Assembly: GCA_002477565.1 (NCBI GenBank)
Contig: DLQL01000049.1
Coordinates: 1-17,024, forward strand
DNA length: 17,024 nucleotides
Reading direction: 5' to 3'
Source of the DNA: Flavobacteriaceae bacterium UBA7433
GTDB taxonomy: Bacteria > Bacteroidota > Bacteroidia > Flavobacteriales > Flavobacteriaceae
The notes under the pieces were generated by a model. The model made no database searches and was not told the origin of the DNA. It saw nothing but the letters and a program-made list of their open reading frames with translations. The position numbers and the translations under genes were made by a program. This document shows, piece after piece, positions 7,988 through 15,671 of this stretch; within the stretch, counting starts at the first letter, position 1, and every line of letters starts with the position of its first letter.

Positions 7988-9871
7988 CTACTTCTTAACC
8001 TTTTTTTGAGTCTTTTGTTGTTCTTGAGCCTGTTTCATTGCTTCGTCCATGCGCTCTCTAAATTTGCTCTTTTTCTTTTCTGGACGCTTTTTGTTCTCTT
8101 GAATTTGTGCGTGAATTTTGTCCTCGTCAATGATAAAGTTTTTGATGACCAACATGATCGTAATGGTCAACAAGTTTGAAACAAAGTAGTACAAACTCAA
8201 TCCGGCACCATAACTGTTAAAGAAAACCAACATCATGATTGGAGAGAAGTACATCATCATCTTCATCATTTTCTGCATGTCTGGCATTCCTTCTTGTGCG
8301 GGTTGTTGCATGCTCATTTGTTGACTCTGGTTCATACGCATGTAAAAGAAGATGGCAATCGAGGCCAAAATAGGAAACAAACTGATGTGGTCTCCATACA
8401 GAGGGATGGTAAAAGGCAATTTGTAAACGGAATCGTAAGACGACAAGTCATCTGCCCATAAAAACCCTTTTTGACGCAAATCCAAGGCGCTTGGAAAAAA
8501 ACGAAACAAGGCAAAAAAGACAGGCATTTGTAACAATGCGGGAATGCATCCTGCCATCATACTCACACCGGCTTTTCGCTGCAAAGCCATGGTCTCTTGT
8601 TGGCGCTTCATCGCATTTTCTTTTCCAGGGTACTTTTCGTTGATCTCAGTCATTTCGGGCCTAAGTACTTTCATTTTGGCACTAGACAAATAGGATTTGT
8701 ACACCAAAGGAGACATAAAGATTCGTACGACAAGTGTCATGATAATGATGATCAGTCCATAGTTTGAAAGCAAATTTCCCAACGTTGTAAATAGAGGGAT
8801 AAATGCGTTTCTGTTGATCCAACCAAAGATGCCCCAACCGAGCTCAACTACATTTTCTATTTGCTTGTCATAACTCGCAAGCAAATCGTAATCATTGGGA
8901 CCGATATACACATTAAAATTGTAGTTCAATTCACCATTTTTCAAATACAAAGGAGTTTGCAAAGCAAAAGATTTTGTAAAAACTGAATCCGTTTCTTCAT
9001 CCTGAAAAAGGGTATTTGAGGATAGTTTGGCCGTTTTAAAAGGTGTGTCTGTCAACAATATTGTCGAAAAGAAATGTTGTTTGAATCCAATCCAATCCAC
9101 ATTGTTTTCCAATTCGCTGTCTTCACCAGAAATGGAAAGGTCATCCATTTTTCCATCTTCTTTCTCATAGTACAAAGCGGTCATTTGGTTCTCGTAAGAC
9201 ATGCTTTTTTCATGGCGAATTCCCTTTAGGTCAAATGTCAAATTTATAGGATTTCCACTGTTGATGATTGAACTCAAGCCTACCGATTTCACTGAAAAAC
9301 CAATCATATAAGAATCGGGAAGCAATTCATAGCGGTACTCCAAATACTCATTTTCAGAAACCTTTAATTTCATTGAGAGTACGGCCCCCTCTCCGCTGTT
9401 GGTCAGCTGAGGTTGAAACACCATGTCTTTGGTGTTGAAAATGCGATTGCTTGTGGTGCCAAAATTTACATTGAATGAAGCATTGGCATCTTGGATCATG
9501 TACAAGGGCAGCGCGTCGTAAGTTTGGTAGTTTTTGACCAAAGCCTCTGTAATCTGTGCCCCTTTGTTTGAAAAGGTCAATTTTAAGTAGTCGTTTTCCA
9601 AAACGCTTGTTCCATCTGCAGCTACCTGCAAACCAGAAGAGTAGGCAAAATTCCCGTAACGTTCTTGCGCATCTGCTGCCAGCAGTGTTTTTGAAACCTC
9701 AGGGGACATGATTTGTGGCCTCGTATTCTCTGTTTCGCTTGTTTGTTCTGTTGTCTGTGAAACGTCGGAAGTAGACTGTTCTGGCTGATTGGTGTACATG
9801 TAATACAACATGATAGCACCGAGTAAGAGAAAGCCGATTATCGAATTCGTATCAAATTTTTTTTCTTCCAT
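7988..9871 (-). CDS. yidC: Membrane protein insertase YidC
   Basis: A 627-residue YidC/Oxa1-family insertase of the long Gram-negative form, which inserts and folds inner-membrane proteins alone or with SecYEG. An uncleaved N-terminal membrane helix (about 11-27) is followed by a Ser/Thr/Glu-rich linker and a periplasmic beta-sandwich domain (about 80-340). The conserved five-helix insertase core runs from about 355 to 580 and includes Arg383 in LVVRIFMSPL, at the position of the conserved groove arginine. The loop between the last helices (about 511-547) is unusually methionine-rich. The C-terminal tail (about 582-627) is strongly Lys/Gln-rich, as in bacteria where the tail contacts the ribosome. 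It starts 60 bases after the pyrG stop on the same strand and has no promoter of its own that I can see, so it is probably co-transcribed with pyrG. A clear terminator follows. Confidence 0.97.
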   Translation of the reverse strand: MEEKKFDTNSIIGFLLLGAIMLYYMYTNQPEQSTSDVSQTTEQTSETENTRPQIMSPEVSKTLLAADAQERYGNFAYSSGLQVAADGTSVLENDYLKLTFSNKGAQITEALVKNYQTYDALPLYMIQDANASFNVNFGTTSNRIFNTKDMVFQPQLTNSGEGAVLSMKLKVSENEYLEYRYELLPDSYMIGFSVKSVGLSSIINSGNPINLTFDLKGIRHEKSMSYENQMTALYYEKEDGKMDDLSISGEDSELENNVDWIGFKQHFFSTILLTDTPFKTAKLSSNTLFQDEETDSVFTKSFALQTPLYLKNGELNYNFNVYIGPNDYDLLASYDKQIENVVELGWGIFGWINRNAFIPLFTTLGNLLSNYGLIIIIMTLVVRIFMSPLVYKSYLSSAKMKVLRPEMTEINEKYPGKENAMKRQQETMALQRKAGVSMMAGCIPALLQMPVFFALFRFFPSALDLRQKGFLWADDLSSYDSVYKLPFTIPLYGDHISLFPILASIAIFFYMRMNQSQQMSMQQPAQEGMPDMQKMMKMMMYFSPIMMLVFFNSYGAGLSLYYFVSNLLTITIMLVIKNFIIDEDKIHAQIQENKKRPEKKKSKFRERMDEAMKQAQEQQKTQKKVKK

Positions 9872-9931
9872 TGCGTTGTTTCTTTTTGAACTCTGTTGTT
9901 TGTTTGTGTTTGATCGTGTGGAAACTTTCCT

Positions 9932-11548
9932 TTATTTTTGAGTAGAAAAATCCAAGCTCGCTTTTATAAAATCTACAAATAAAGGATGTGGATTTAATAC
10001 GGTACTTTTGTATTCAGGATGGTATTGTACTGCGACAAACCAAGGGTGATTTTCCAGTTCTACAATCTCTACCAATCCTGTTTTTGGATTTGTCCCTGTT
10101 ATTTTCATTCCAGAACCTTCCAAGTTTTTGAGGTACTGGTTGTTGAATTCGTAGCGATGTCTGTGGCGTTCACTAATCAATGTGCGTTTGTAGGCATTGA
10201 AAACTTTAGAGTCCTCGGTGATCTGACAATCCCAAGCTCCCAAACGCATGGTACCGCCCATTTCTGTAATGTCTTTTTGGTCTTCCATCAGGTTGATCAC
10301 AGGGTTTTTACACGTTTCATCCATTTCTAAAGAACCTGCACCTTCGATATTCAGTACGTTTCGAGCATACTCAATTACGGCCATCTGCATGCCCAAACAA
10401 ATGCCTAAAAAGGGTATTTGATGCTCCCTAGCAAAGCGCACTGCATCCACCTTTCCTTCTGTTCCTCGATTTCCAAAACCAGGAGCGACCAAGATGCCGT
10501 CCAAGTTTTTGAGCTTTTGAGGCACATTTTCGAGTGTCAAATCTTCCGAGTGAATCCAAACGATTTTAACCTTTACTTCGTTTGCTGCACCTGCGTGTAT
10601 AAAAGCTTCTGAAATGGATTTATAGGCATCGTGCAATTCTACATATTTGCCAATCAACCCAATTTTTACTTTGTTTTTCGGGTTTTTGTGTTTGCTTAAA
10701 AAATGATTCCATTCAACCAGTTTTGGTTGGTCATTGTCACACAAATCTAGTTTGTCCAACACCACTTTGTCCAGACCTTCGTCAAACATCAAATTGGGAA
10801 CATCGTAAATCGTATCTGCGTCCAAAGAGGAGATCACATCTTCTTTTTTGACATTGCAAAACAAAGCCAATTTGCGTTTGATGCTATCAGAAATTTCATG
10901 TTCCGAACGGCAAACCAAGATGTCAGGATTGACACCACTCTGCATCAGCATTTTGACAGAGTGTTGTGTTGGTTTTGTTTTCAATTCTCCAGCTGCGGCG
11001 AGGAAAGGAATCAAAGTCAAATGCACAACTATTGCATTTTTGTCACCCAATTCCCATAACAATTGACGTACAGATTCCACATAGGGGAGGGATTCAATAT
11101 CACCGACGGTACCTCCAATCTCCGTGATTACGACATCGTAGTCCCCCGTTTTTCCTAAAATCTGTATGCGCTCTTTGATTTCGTTGGTAATGTGAGGAAT
11201 CACCTGAACGGTTTTTCCAAGAAAAGCACCTTTTCGTTCCTTGTCGATGACAGATTGGTAAATACGTCCTGTAGTTACATTATTTGCTTGCGAAGTAGGA
11301 ATGTTCAGAAAACGTTCGTAGTGCCCTAAATCCAAATCCGTTTCAGCACCGTCATCAGTAACGTAACATTCACCGTGTTCGTAGGGGTTCAAAGTTCCCG
11401 GATCTATATTGATGTAAGGGTCTAATTTTTGAATGGTCACTGAATACCCTCTTTCTTGGAGGAGTTTTGCCAAAGAAGCGGCGATGATTCCTTTTCCAAG
11501 TGATGAAGTAACGCCTCCTGTAACAAAAACGTATTTCGTGTTTTTCAT
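9932..11548 (-). CDS. pyrG: CTP synthase
   Basis: A 538-residue, full-length CTP synthase, which makes CTP from UTP, ATP and glutamine in the last step of pyrimidine nucleotide synthesis. The N-terminal amidoligase domain (1-270) shows the P-loop GGVTSSLGKG at 11-20, KLDPYINIDPG at 41-51 and EIGGTVGDIES at 143-153. The C-terminal class I glutamine amidotransferase domain (about 295-535) has the nucleophile Cys384 in GICLGMQ and the His510/Glu512 pair in VQYHPEY. All catalytic residues are present. The start is the ATG immediately downstream of a very good promoter; the predicted transcript leader is only about 10-12 bases, which leaves no room for a leader attenuator. First gene of a likely pyrG-yidC operon. 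A small perfect palindrome (GGAAACTTTCC, 9920-9930) sits just after the stop codon. Confidence 0.98.
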   Translation of the reverse strand: MKNTKYVFVTGGVTSSLGKGIIAASLAKLLQERGYSVTIQKLDPYINIDPGTLNPYEHGECYVTDDGAETDLDLGHYERFLNIPTSQANNVTTGRIYQSVIDKERKGAFLGKTVQVIPHITNEIKERIQILGKTGDYDVVITEIGGTVGDIESLPYVESVRQLLWELGDKNAIVVHLTLIPFLAAAGELKTKPTQHSVKMLMQSGVNPDILVCRSEHEISDSIKRKLALFCNVKKEDVISSLDADTIYDVPNLMFDEGLDKVVLDKLDLCDNDQPKLVEWNHFLSKHKNPKNKVKIGLIGKYVELHDAYKSISEAFIHAGAANEVKVKIVWIHSEDLTLENVPQKLKNLDGILVAPGFGNRGTEGKVDAVRFAREHQIPFLGICLGMQMAVIEYARNVLNIEGAGSLEMDETCKNPVINLMEDQKDITEMGGTMRLGAWDCQITEDSKVFNAYKRTLISERHRHRYEFNNQYLKNLEGSGMKITGTNPKTGLVEIVELENHPWFVAVQYHPEYKSTVLNPHPLFVDFIKASLDFSTQK

Positions 11549-11564
11549 GGTGCTTAGGTTTTGG

Positions 11565-11595
11565 CAAAAGTACTAACTCTTTTGTAGTTTACAAA
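11565..11595 (-). promoter_or_regulatory. pyrG promoter (Bacteroidota sigma factor type)
   Basis: On the minus strand, TTTG (plus 11592-11595) is separated by exactly 19 bases from TACTTTTG (plus 11565-11572), an ideal match to the TTTG-N19-TAnnTTTG Bacteroidota promoter. Transcription should start near 11558-11560, about 10-12 bases ahead of the pyrG ATG. Confidence 0.82.
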
Positions 11596-11775
11596 CCAAA
11601 TCATCGTAAAAGTTTGGCGAGTTCTTGTGGAATATTTCTTCTTTTAAATTCGACATTCCTTTGCTGCTTATTCAAAGGAGGCTAAAGGACTGCGAAGTTT
11701 GATTGCACTTTCTATTGAGTAATGATTTGAGATTGAAACAAATAAAACAAACGGGGCCTTTTTAGGGTTTCTTTT

Positions 11776-11809
11776 TTTGGGGAAATGTTGCGAATCTGCA
11801 ATACAATTG
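11776..11809 (+). promoter_or_regulatory. Weak candidate promoter for the glucokinase gene
   Basis: TTTG at 11776-11779 and TACAATTG at 11802-11809 (one mismatch to TAnnTTTG) are 22 bases apart and lie 34 bases before the ATG at 11844. It is the best match in the 295-base divergent region between pyrG and this gene. Apart from this and the pyrG promoter I see no hairpin, repeat or small gene in that region. Confidence 0.35.
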
Positions 11810-11843
11810 CGATATTCGAATTTTTAACCAAGGAATAAAATTT

Positions 11844-12584
11844 ATGGAAGTATTGGGAATAGATGTGGGGGGCTCTGGCATCAAAGGAGCTATAGTCAAC
11901 GTGGATACGGGAGAATTGATTACCGAAAGACATCGCATTCCTACACCAAAAGGTGCCCTTCCGGAAGAAGTGGCTAATGAAGTAGCTGCATTGGTTGCAC
12001 ATTTTGATTGGAAAGGAAAAGTAGGTTGCGGATTTCCTGCCATCATTTCAAACGGAATGGCGCGTTCTCATGGAAACATTCACAAAAGCTGGTTAGGTGT
12101 TCGAGTAGATCATTTATTTGCCGCCGCTACAGGGCTTTCATTTTCAGTAGCCAACGATGCTGATGCAGCGGGCTTGGCAGAAATGAGTTTTGGTGTAGGG
12201 AAAGGGAAAAAAGGAGTTGTCATCATGATAACAATTGGAACGGGCTTGGGCTCAGCTGTTTTTTTTGACGGTGTTTTGGTGCCCAATGTTGAACTGGGAA
12301 CAGTTCCATACAAAAAATACGAACGGTTTGAGTACTATGCTGCTGATTCCGTACGAAAAAAAGAAGCCCTTACTTACAAAGAATGGGGCAGTCGTTTCAA
12401 TTCCTTTTTAGAATTTGTAGAACGCACCTTTTCTCCAGACCTGATTGTGCTAGGAGGAGGGGCGAGTAAAAAAATCAAAAAATACCAAGACCAATTAATT
12501 CTGAAAACACCTGTATTGCCTGCAGCGTATCAGAACAACGCTGGGATTATTGGAGCTGCAATGCTGGCAACTCTAAAGAAATGA
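11844..12584 (+). CDS. ppgK: ROK-family polyphosphate glucokinase
   Basis: A 246-residue sugar kinase of the ASKHA fold, the short form typical of polyphosphate glucokinases, which make glucose-6-phosphate from glucose using polyphosphate and sometimes ATP. Visible motifs: phosphate-1 loop GIDVGGSGIKGA at 5-16; catalytic Asp105 in VANDADAAG; phosphate-2 loop ITIGTGLGSAVFFDG at 129-143; LVPNVELG at 145-152; YAADSVRKK at 165-173; SPDLIVLGGGASKK at 197-210. The YA-(S/D)-x-x-(A/V)R and GGG(A/V)SKK segments are the ones I associate with PPGK rather than general ROK glucokinases. The sugar-contacting ELGH motif reads ELGT (150-153) here, so sugar specificity or activity may differ. The phosphate donor cannot be proved from sequence. 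Divergent from pyrG; the next gene starts 211 bases after the stop, so it is probably transcribed alone. Confidence 0.8.
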   Translation: MEVLGIDVGGSGIKGAIVNVDTGELITERHRIPTPKGALPEEVANEVAALVAHFDWKGKVGCGFPAIISNGMARSHGNIHKSWLGVRVDHLFAAATGLSFSVANDADAAGLAEMSFGVGKGKKGVVIMITIGTGLGSAVFFDGVLVPNVELGTVPYKKYERFEYYAADSVRKKEALTYKEWGSRFNSFLEFVERTFSPDLIVLGGGASKKIKKYQDQLILKTPVLPAAYQNNAGIIGAAMLATLKK

Positions 12585-12636
12585 TTTCGTGAACACTTCC
12601 TTTTGCACAAAATAAACATGATTTTTTTTTAAAATG

Positions 12637-12666
12637 TTGCCAAACCAAAATTATTTAGTTAATTTG
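12637..12666 (+). promoter_or_regulatory. Candidate promoter for DUF4290-murA
   Basis: TTG (12637-12639) and TTAATTTG (12659-12666, one mismatch to TAnnTTTG) are exactly 19 bases apart, the preferred Bacteroidota spacing. Transcription would begin near 12672, inside the perfect palindrome TCTTAATTAAGA (12672-12683), leaving a leader of about 120 bases before the DUF4290 ATG. Confidence 0.5.
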
Positions 12667-12795
12667 CATCATCTTAATTAAGAGTTTTCCTCCTAACGTA
12701 TTTTTAATCACTTCAACTCTTTTATTTGAGCACAAAAAGAACTGTCCAACCCAAATGGATGGCATACATACATACAAAAAAGACAACTTAGCTTG

Positions 12796-13470
12796 ATGGA
12801 ATTTAATTTAGAATGCAATTCAGATCGCCCACTATTGATCATTCCGGAATACGGAAGACATATTCAGAAATTAGTAGACCACTGTGTCTCACTAGGGAGC
12901 CTCGAAGAACGTAAGAAAATGGCAAATGCCATTGTAGATGTAATGGGGAACTTACAACCCCATCTGAGAGATGTACCTGATTTCAAACACAAACTTTGGG
13001 ATCAAATTTTCATCATGTCCGAATTCAATTTGGACGTCGATTCTCCTTATGGCAAACCAGATCAAGAAGAACTGGAAGCCAAACCAGAACCTTTGGCTTA
13101 TCCAAAACAAGCTTCTCGTTACCGCTTTTACGGACACAACATACAAACCATGATCAAAGTAGCTTTGTCATGGGAAGAAAGCGATATGAGGGACGCTTTG
13201 ATTTTCAACATCGCCAACCACATGAAAAAGTGCTACCTCAATTGGAACAAAGACACAGTAGAAGATGCAATAATCTACAAACACTTGCTGGATTTATCAA
13301 ATGGTAAAATTGATTTGACTGACAGTAAAGAAGTCCTTTCCAAAAGTGAAAACCTACTCAAAAAATCTGCCAATTCCAAACAACAGTCCGGGAAACAACA
13401 GTCCGGAAAACAACAGAACAATCGCAACAAAAACAACCGTAGTAAAAACAGCCAACACCGATATAAATAA
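12796..13470 (+). CDS. DUF4290 family protein
   Basis: A 224-residue protein of the Bacteroidota-restricted DUF4290 family, recognised by its opening (MEFNLECNSDRPLLIIPEYGRHIQKLVDHC) and by the central segment YRFYGHNIQTMIKVAL. The fold is predicted mostly helical, without signal peptide, membrane helix or catalytic motif. No function is known and I assign none. A TTG lies one codon upstream, but ATG at 12796 is the better start. The last 35 residues are a low-complexity, very basic Lys/Gln/Asn/Arg tail containing 2.6 copies of a KQQSG repeat; such a tail might bind nucleic acid or anionic surfaces. It precedes murA by 115 bases on the same strand, a pairing I recall from other flavobacteria, so co-transcription and an envelope-related role are possible but unproven. 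Confidence 0.85.
   Translation: MEFNLECNSDRPLLIIPEYGRHIQKLVDHCVSLGSLEERKKMANAIVDVMGNLQPHLRDVPDFKHKLWDQIFIMSEFNLDVDSPYGKPDQEELEAKPEPLAYPKQASRYRFYGHNIQTMIKVALSWEESDMRDALIFNIANHMKKCYLNWNKDTVEDAIIYKHLLDLSNGKIDLTDSKEVLSKSENLLKKSANSKQQSGKQQSGKQQNNRNKNNRSKNSQHRYK
13378..13416 (+). repeat. 15-bp tandem repeat inside the DUF4290 tail
   Basis: AAACAACAGTCCGGG (13378-13392) is repeated with one change at 13393-13407, followed by a partial third copy, AAACAACAG (13408-13416). The unit is five codons (KQQSG), so copy-number change would lengthen or shorten the basic tail without a frameshift. Confidence 0.8.
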
Positions 13471-13585
13471 TTTTTTAGGCGACAGATTGAAAGATTTTTT
13501 TTATTTTTCACACGGTTACAAACACCCAAACAAGATTGCTTTATTTCCTTTGAAAGGACACAACTAACTTCTTACGCATCGAACA

Positions 13586-14896
13586 ATGGCAACATTTAAA
13601 ATTGAAGGTGGGCATCAATTGCAAGGCACCATTACCCCTCAGGGAGCAAAAAACGAAGCGCTGCAAATTTTATGCGCAGTATTGCTAACACCAGAAAAAG
13701 TTCGTATTGAAAACATTCCCAACATCATAGACGTCAACAAGTTGATTTTTATTTTGGGAAAGCTGGGCGTGAAAATTGAAAAACACGACGTCAACACCTA
13801 CACTTTTCAAGCAGACGATTTGAATTTGGGCTATTTGGAATCTGAAGAATTTAAAAAAGACGGCAGTTCGCTCCGCGGTTCCATCATGATTGTCGGTCCC
13901 TTATTGGCGCGTTTTGGGAAGGGCTACATTCCAAGACCAGGTGGAGACAAAATAGGACGACGTCGTTTGGATACCCATTTTGAAGGATTTATCCAATTGG
14001 GTGCAACTTTTAGATACAACAAAGAAGAGCATTTTTACGGTGTTGAAGCCGAAGAGCTTTTTGGAAAGGAAATGCTTTTGGACGAAGCTTCTGTTACCGG
14101 AACAGCCAATATATTGATGGCAGCAGTCCTCGCCACTGGAAAAACATCAATTTACAACGCTGCTTGTGAACCTTACATTCAGCAATTGTCAAAAATGCTC
14201 AACAGCATGGGGGCAAATATTCGTGGTATTGGTTCCAACCTTTTGACAATTGAAGGTGTAAAAGCATTGAAAGGGTGTACGCATAGAGTATTGCCAGATA
14301 TGATTGAAATTGGAAGTTGGATTGGAATGGCTGTCATGACAAAATCAGAACTGACCATTAAAGATGTCAGTTGGAAAGACCTCGGTCAGATCCCAAGGGT
14401 GTTTCAGAAATTGGGCATCCAATTGGAAAAGAGAAAGGATGACATATACATCCCTTCACAAAAATCTTACGAAATACAAAATTATATAGACGGCTCCATT
14501 CTCACAATTTCAGATGCACCATGGCCCGGTTTTACTCCAGATTTATTGAGTATTGTGTTGGTGGTAGCTACCCAAGCAAAAGGTTCGGTATTGATTCATC
14601 AAAAAATGTTTGAAAGCCGCTTGTTCTTTGTGGATAAGCTCATAGATATGGGGGCAAAAGTAATCCTTTGTGATCCGCACAGAGCTACCATCATCGGGAT
14701 GAACCATGAATCGAGTTTAAAAGCAACGACCATGACTTCTCCGGACATCAGAGCAGGAATTTCTCTTTTGATTGCTGCCCTTTCCGCAAATGGAACGAGT
14801 ACCATTCACAACATCGATCAAATCGATCGTGGTTACGAAGACATCGAAGGCCGTTTGAAGGCGATTGGTGCCAAAATTGAACGGATCCCAGATTGA
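13586..14896 (+). CDS. murA: UDP-N-acetylglucosamine 1-carboxyvinyltransferase MurA, Asp variant
   Basis: A 436-residue enolpyruvyl transferase that adds the enolpyruvyl group of PEP to UDP-GlcNAc, the first committed step of peptidoglycan precursor synthesis in the cytoplasm. EPSP-synthase-type repeats span the whole protein. Lys22-Asn23 in PQGAKNEAL match the catalytic Lys-Asn pair of MurA, and DAPWPGFTPDLLS carries the conserved catalytic Asp. In the active-site loop the usual PGGC reads PRPGGDKIGRR, so residue 121 is Asp (codon GAC, 13946-13948) instead of the Cys that fosfomycin alkylates. The same Cys-to-Asp change is established in mycobacterial, chlamydial and Borrelia MurA, which are active and fosfomycin-resistant. 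Length and all other motifs are normal, so this is an active variant rather than a decayed gene. The start ATG at 13586 has no Shine-Dalgarno. No terminator follows before grpE. Confidence 0.97.
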   Translation: MATFKIEGGHQLQGTITPQGAKNEALQILCAVLLTPEKVRIENIPNIIDVNKLIFILGKLGVKIEKHDVNTYTFQADDLNLGYLESEEFKKDGSSLRGSIMIVGPLLARFGKGYIPRPGGDKIGRRRLDTHFEGFIQLGATFRYNKEEHFYGVEAEELFGKEMLLDEASVTGTANILMAAVLATGKTSIYNAACEPYIQQLSKMLNSMGANIRGIGSNLLTIEGVKALKGCTHRVLPDMIEIGSWIGMAVMTKSELTIKDVSWKDLGQIPRVFQKLGIQLEKRKDDIYIPSQKSYEIQNYIDGSILTISDAPWPGFTPDLLSIVLVVATQAKGSVLIHQKMFESRLFFVDKLIDMGAKVILCDPHRATIIGMNHESSLKATTMTSPDIRAGISLLIAALSANGTSTIHNIDQIDRGYEDIEGRLKAIGAKIERIPD

Positions 14897-14974
14897 TTTT
14901 TACCTGTCTTTAACAGCAGCAAAACTTTCCAAAATTTAAAAGAAGTTTCTTCCATACATGTTCGGACAGATAAC

Positions 14975-14982
14975 TATCTTTG
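14975..14982 (+). promoter_or_regulatory. Candidate -7 element of the grpE-dnaJ promoter
   Basis: TATCTTTG matches TAnnTTTG exactly and lies 88 bases before the grpE ATG; no clear TTG is present at the -33 position. The leader contains no CIRCE-type inverted repeat, so HrcA control is not indicated. Confidence 0.55.
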
Positions 14983-15070
14983 CACGCACACAGGAAATGA
15001 CATTTTGACACAAATTACGTCATGGCGCTATTGTTGTTTACACAAGTGCATACAAAACAATTGAAATACA

Positions 15071-15616
15071 ATGAGTACGGAAGAACCCATCAAAGAAGAA
15101 CTTGCAAACGAAGAGCTCCAAACAGATGCTGTGAAGGAAAATAAAGAGGAAGCAGCTGAGAAAACAGTAGTTGAGCCATCTGCAGAAGAAATACTTCAAG
15201 CTGAAAAAGACAAATACTTGCGCTTGTTTGCAGAGTTTGAAAACTACAAAAAACGAACTAGTAGAGAAAGAATTGAATTGTTCCGGACTGCAGGACAAGA
15301 TATCATGGTGTCATTATTGCCAATTTTGGACGATTTTGACAGAGGTTTGGCAGAAATTAAAAAAGTCAAAGACAAAGAATTGCTCAAAGGCATGCAATTG
15401 ATCAACGACAAACTAGCCACTACTTTGCAACAAAAAGGTTTGGAGCCTTTAAATGCGAAAGCAGGAGACGCCTTTGATGCGGACTTGCACGAAGCCATCA
15501 CGCAAATACCTGCACCGTCAGAAAAGATGAAAGGAAAAATCATCGACGTCATTGAAAGAGGCTACAAACTTGGTGAAAAAGTGATTCGCTATCCAAAAGT
15601 CGTCATAGGAAACTAA
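15071..15616 (+). CDS. grpE: Nucleotide exchange factor GrpE
   Basis: A 181-residue GrpE, the cochaperone that releases ADP from DnaK. The N-terminal 45 residues are acidic and probably disordered (MSTEEPIKEELANEELQ...). A long coiled-coil helix follows at about 45-85, containing DKYLRLFAEFENYKKRTSRER, the most diagnostic GrpE stretch. Next come the dimerising helices (about 90-125, DIMVSLLPILDDFDRGL) and the small beta domain that contacts DnaK (about 130-181, with DADLHEAI and VIERGYKLGEKVIRYPKVVIGN, the normal GrpE ending). Length is normal. It is followed 55 bases later by dnaJ, with a hairpin in the gap, so the two are probably one operon; dnaK is not in the window. Confidence 0.97.
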   Translation: MSTEEPIKEELANEELQTDAVKENKEEAAEKTVVEPSAEEILQAEKDKYLRLFAEFENYKKRTSRERIELFRTAGQDIMVSLLPILDDFDRGLAEIKKVKDKELLKGMQLINDKLATTLQQKGLEPLNAKAGDAFDADLHEAITQIPAPSEKMKGKIIDVIERGYKLGEKVIRYPKVVIGN

Positions 15617-15626
15617 TTGCAAACGA

Positions 15627-15658
15627 GGTTTTTCTGAATGGGTACAGATCAGAAAACC
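15627..15658 (+). other. Intergenic hairpin between grpE and dnaJ
   Basis: GGTTTTTCTGA (15627-15637) can pair with TCAGAAAACC (15649-15658) over 10 base pairs with one bulged T and an 11-base loop. No T-run follows, so it is not an intrinsic terminator. It ends 13 bases before the dnaJ ATG and could affect translation start or mRNA processing. Confidence 0.5.
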
Positions 15659-15671
15659 GAAACTTATCAAG

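Noticed and set aside
13546..13558. Palindrome TCCTTTGAAAGGA ahead of murA, with a partial -7 box
   Set aside because: The overlapping TTCCTTTG has a mismatch and no TTG at the right spacing. I could not decide between a weak promoter, an operator and chance, so it was not called.
14983..15070. Possible CIRCE or sigma-32 heat-shock control of grpE-dnaJ
   Set aside because: The TTAGCACTC/GAGTGCTAA repeat is absent and the promoter looks like the housekeeping Bacteroidota type; only a loose ATGAC/GTCAT repeat is present.
15022..15144. A 40-codon ORF starting in the grpE leader and running out of frame into grpE
   Set aside because: It overlaps grpE by 74 bases, and its predicted peptide is low-complexity and unlike any family. 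Most likely chance.
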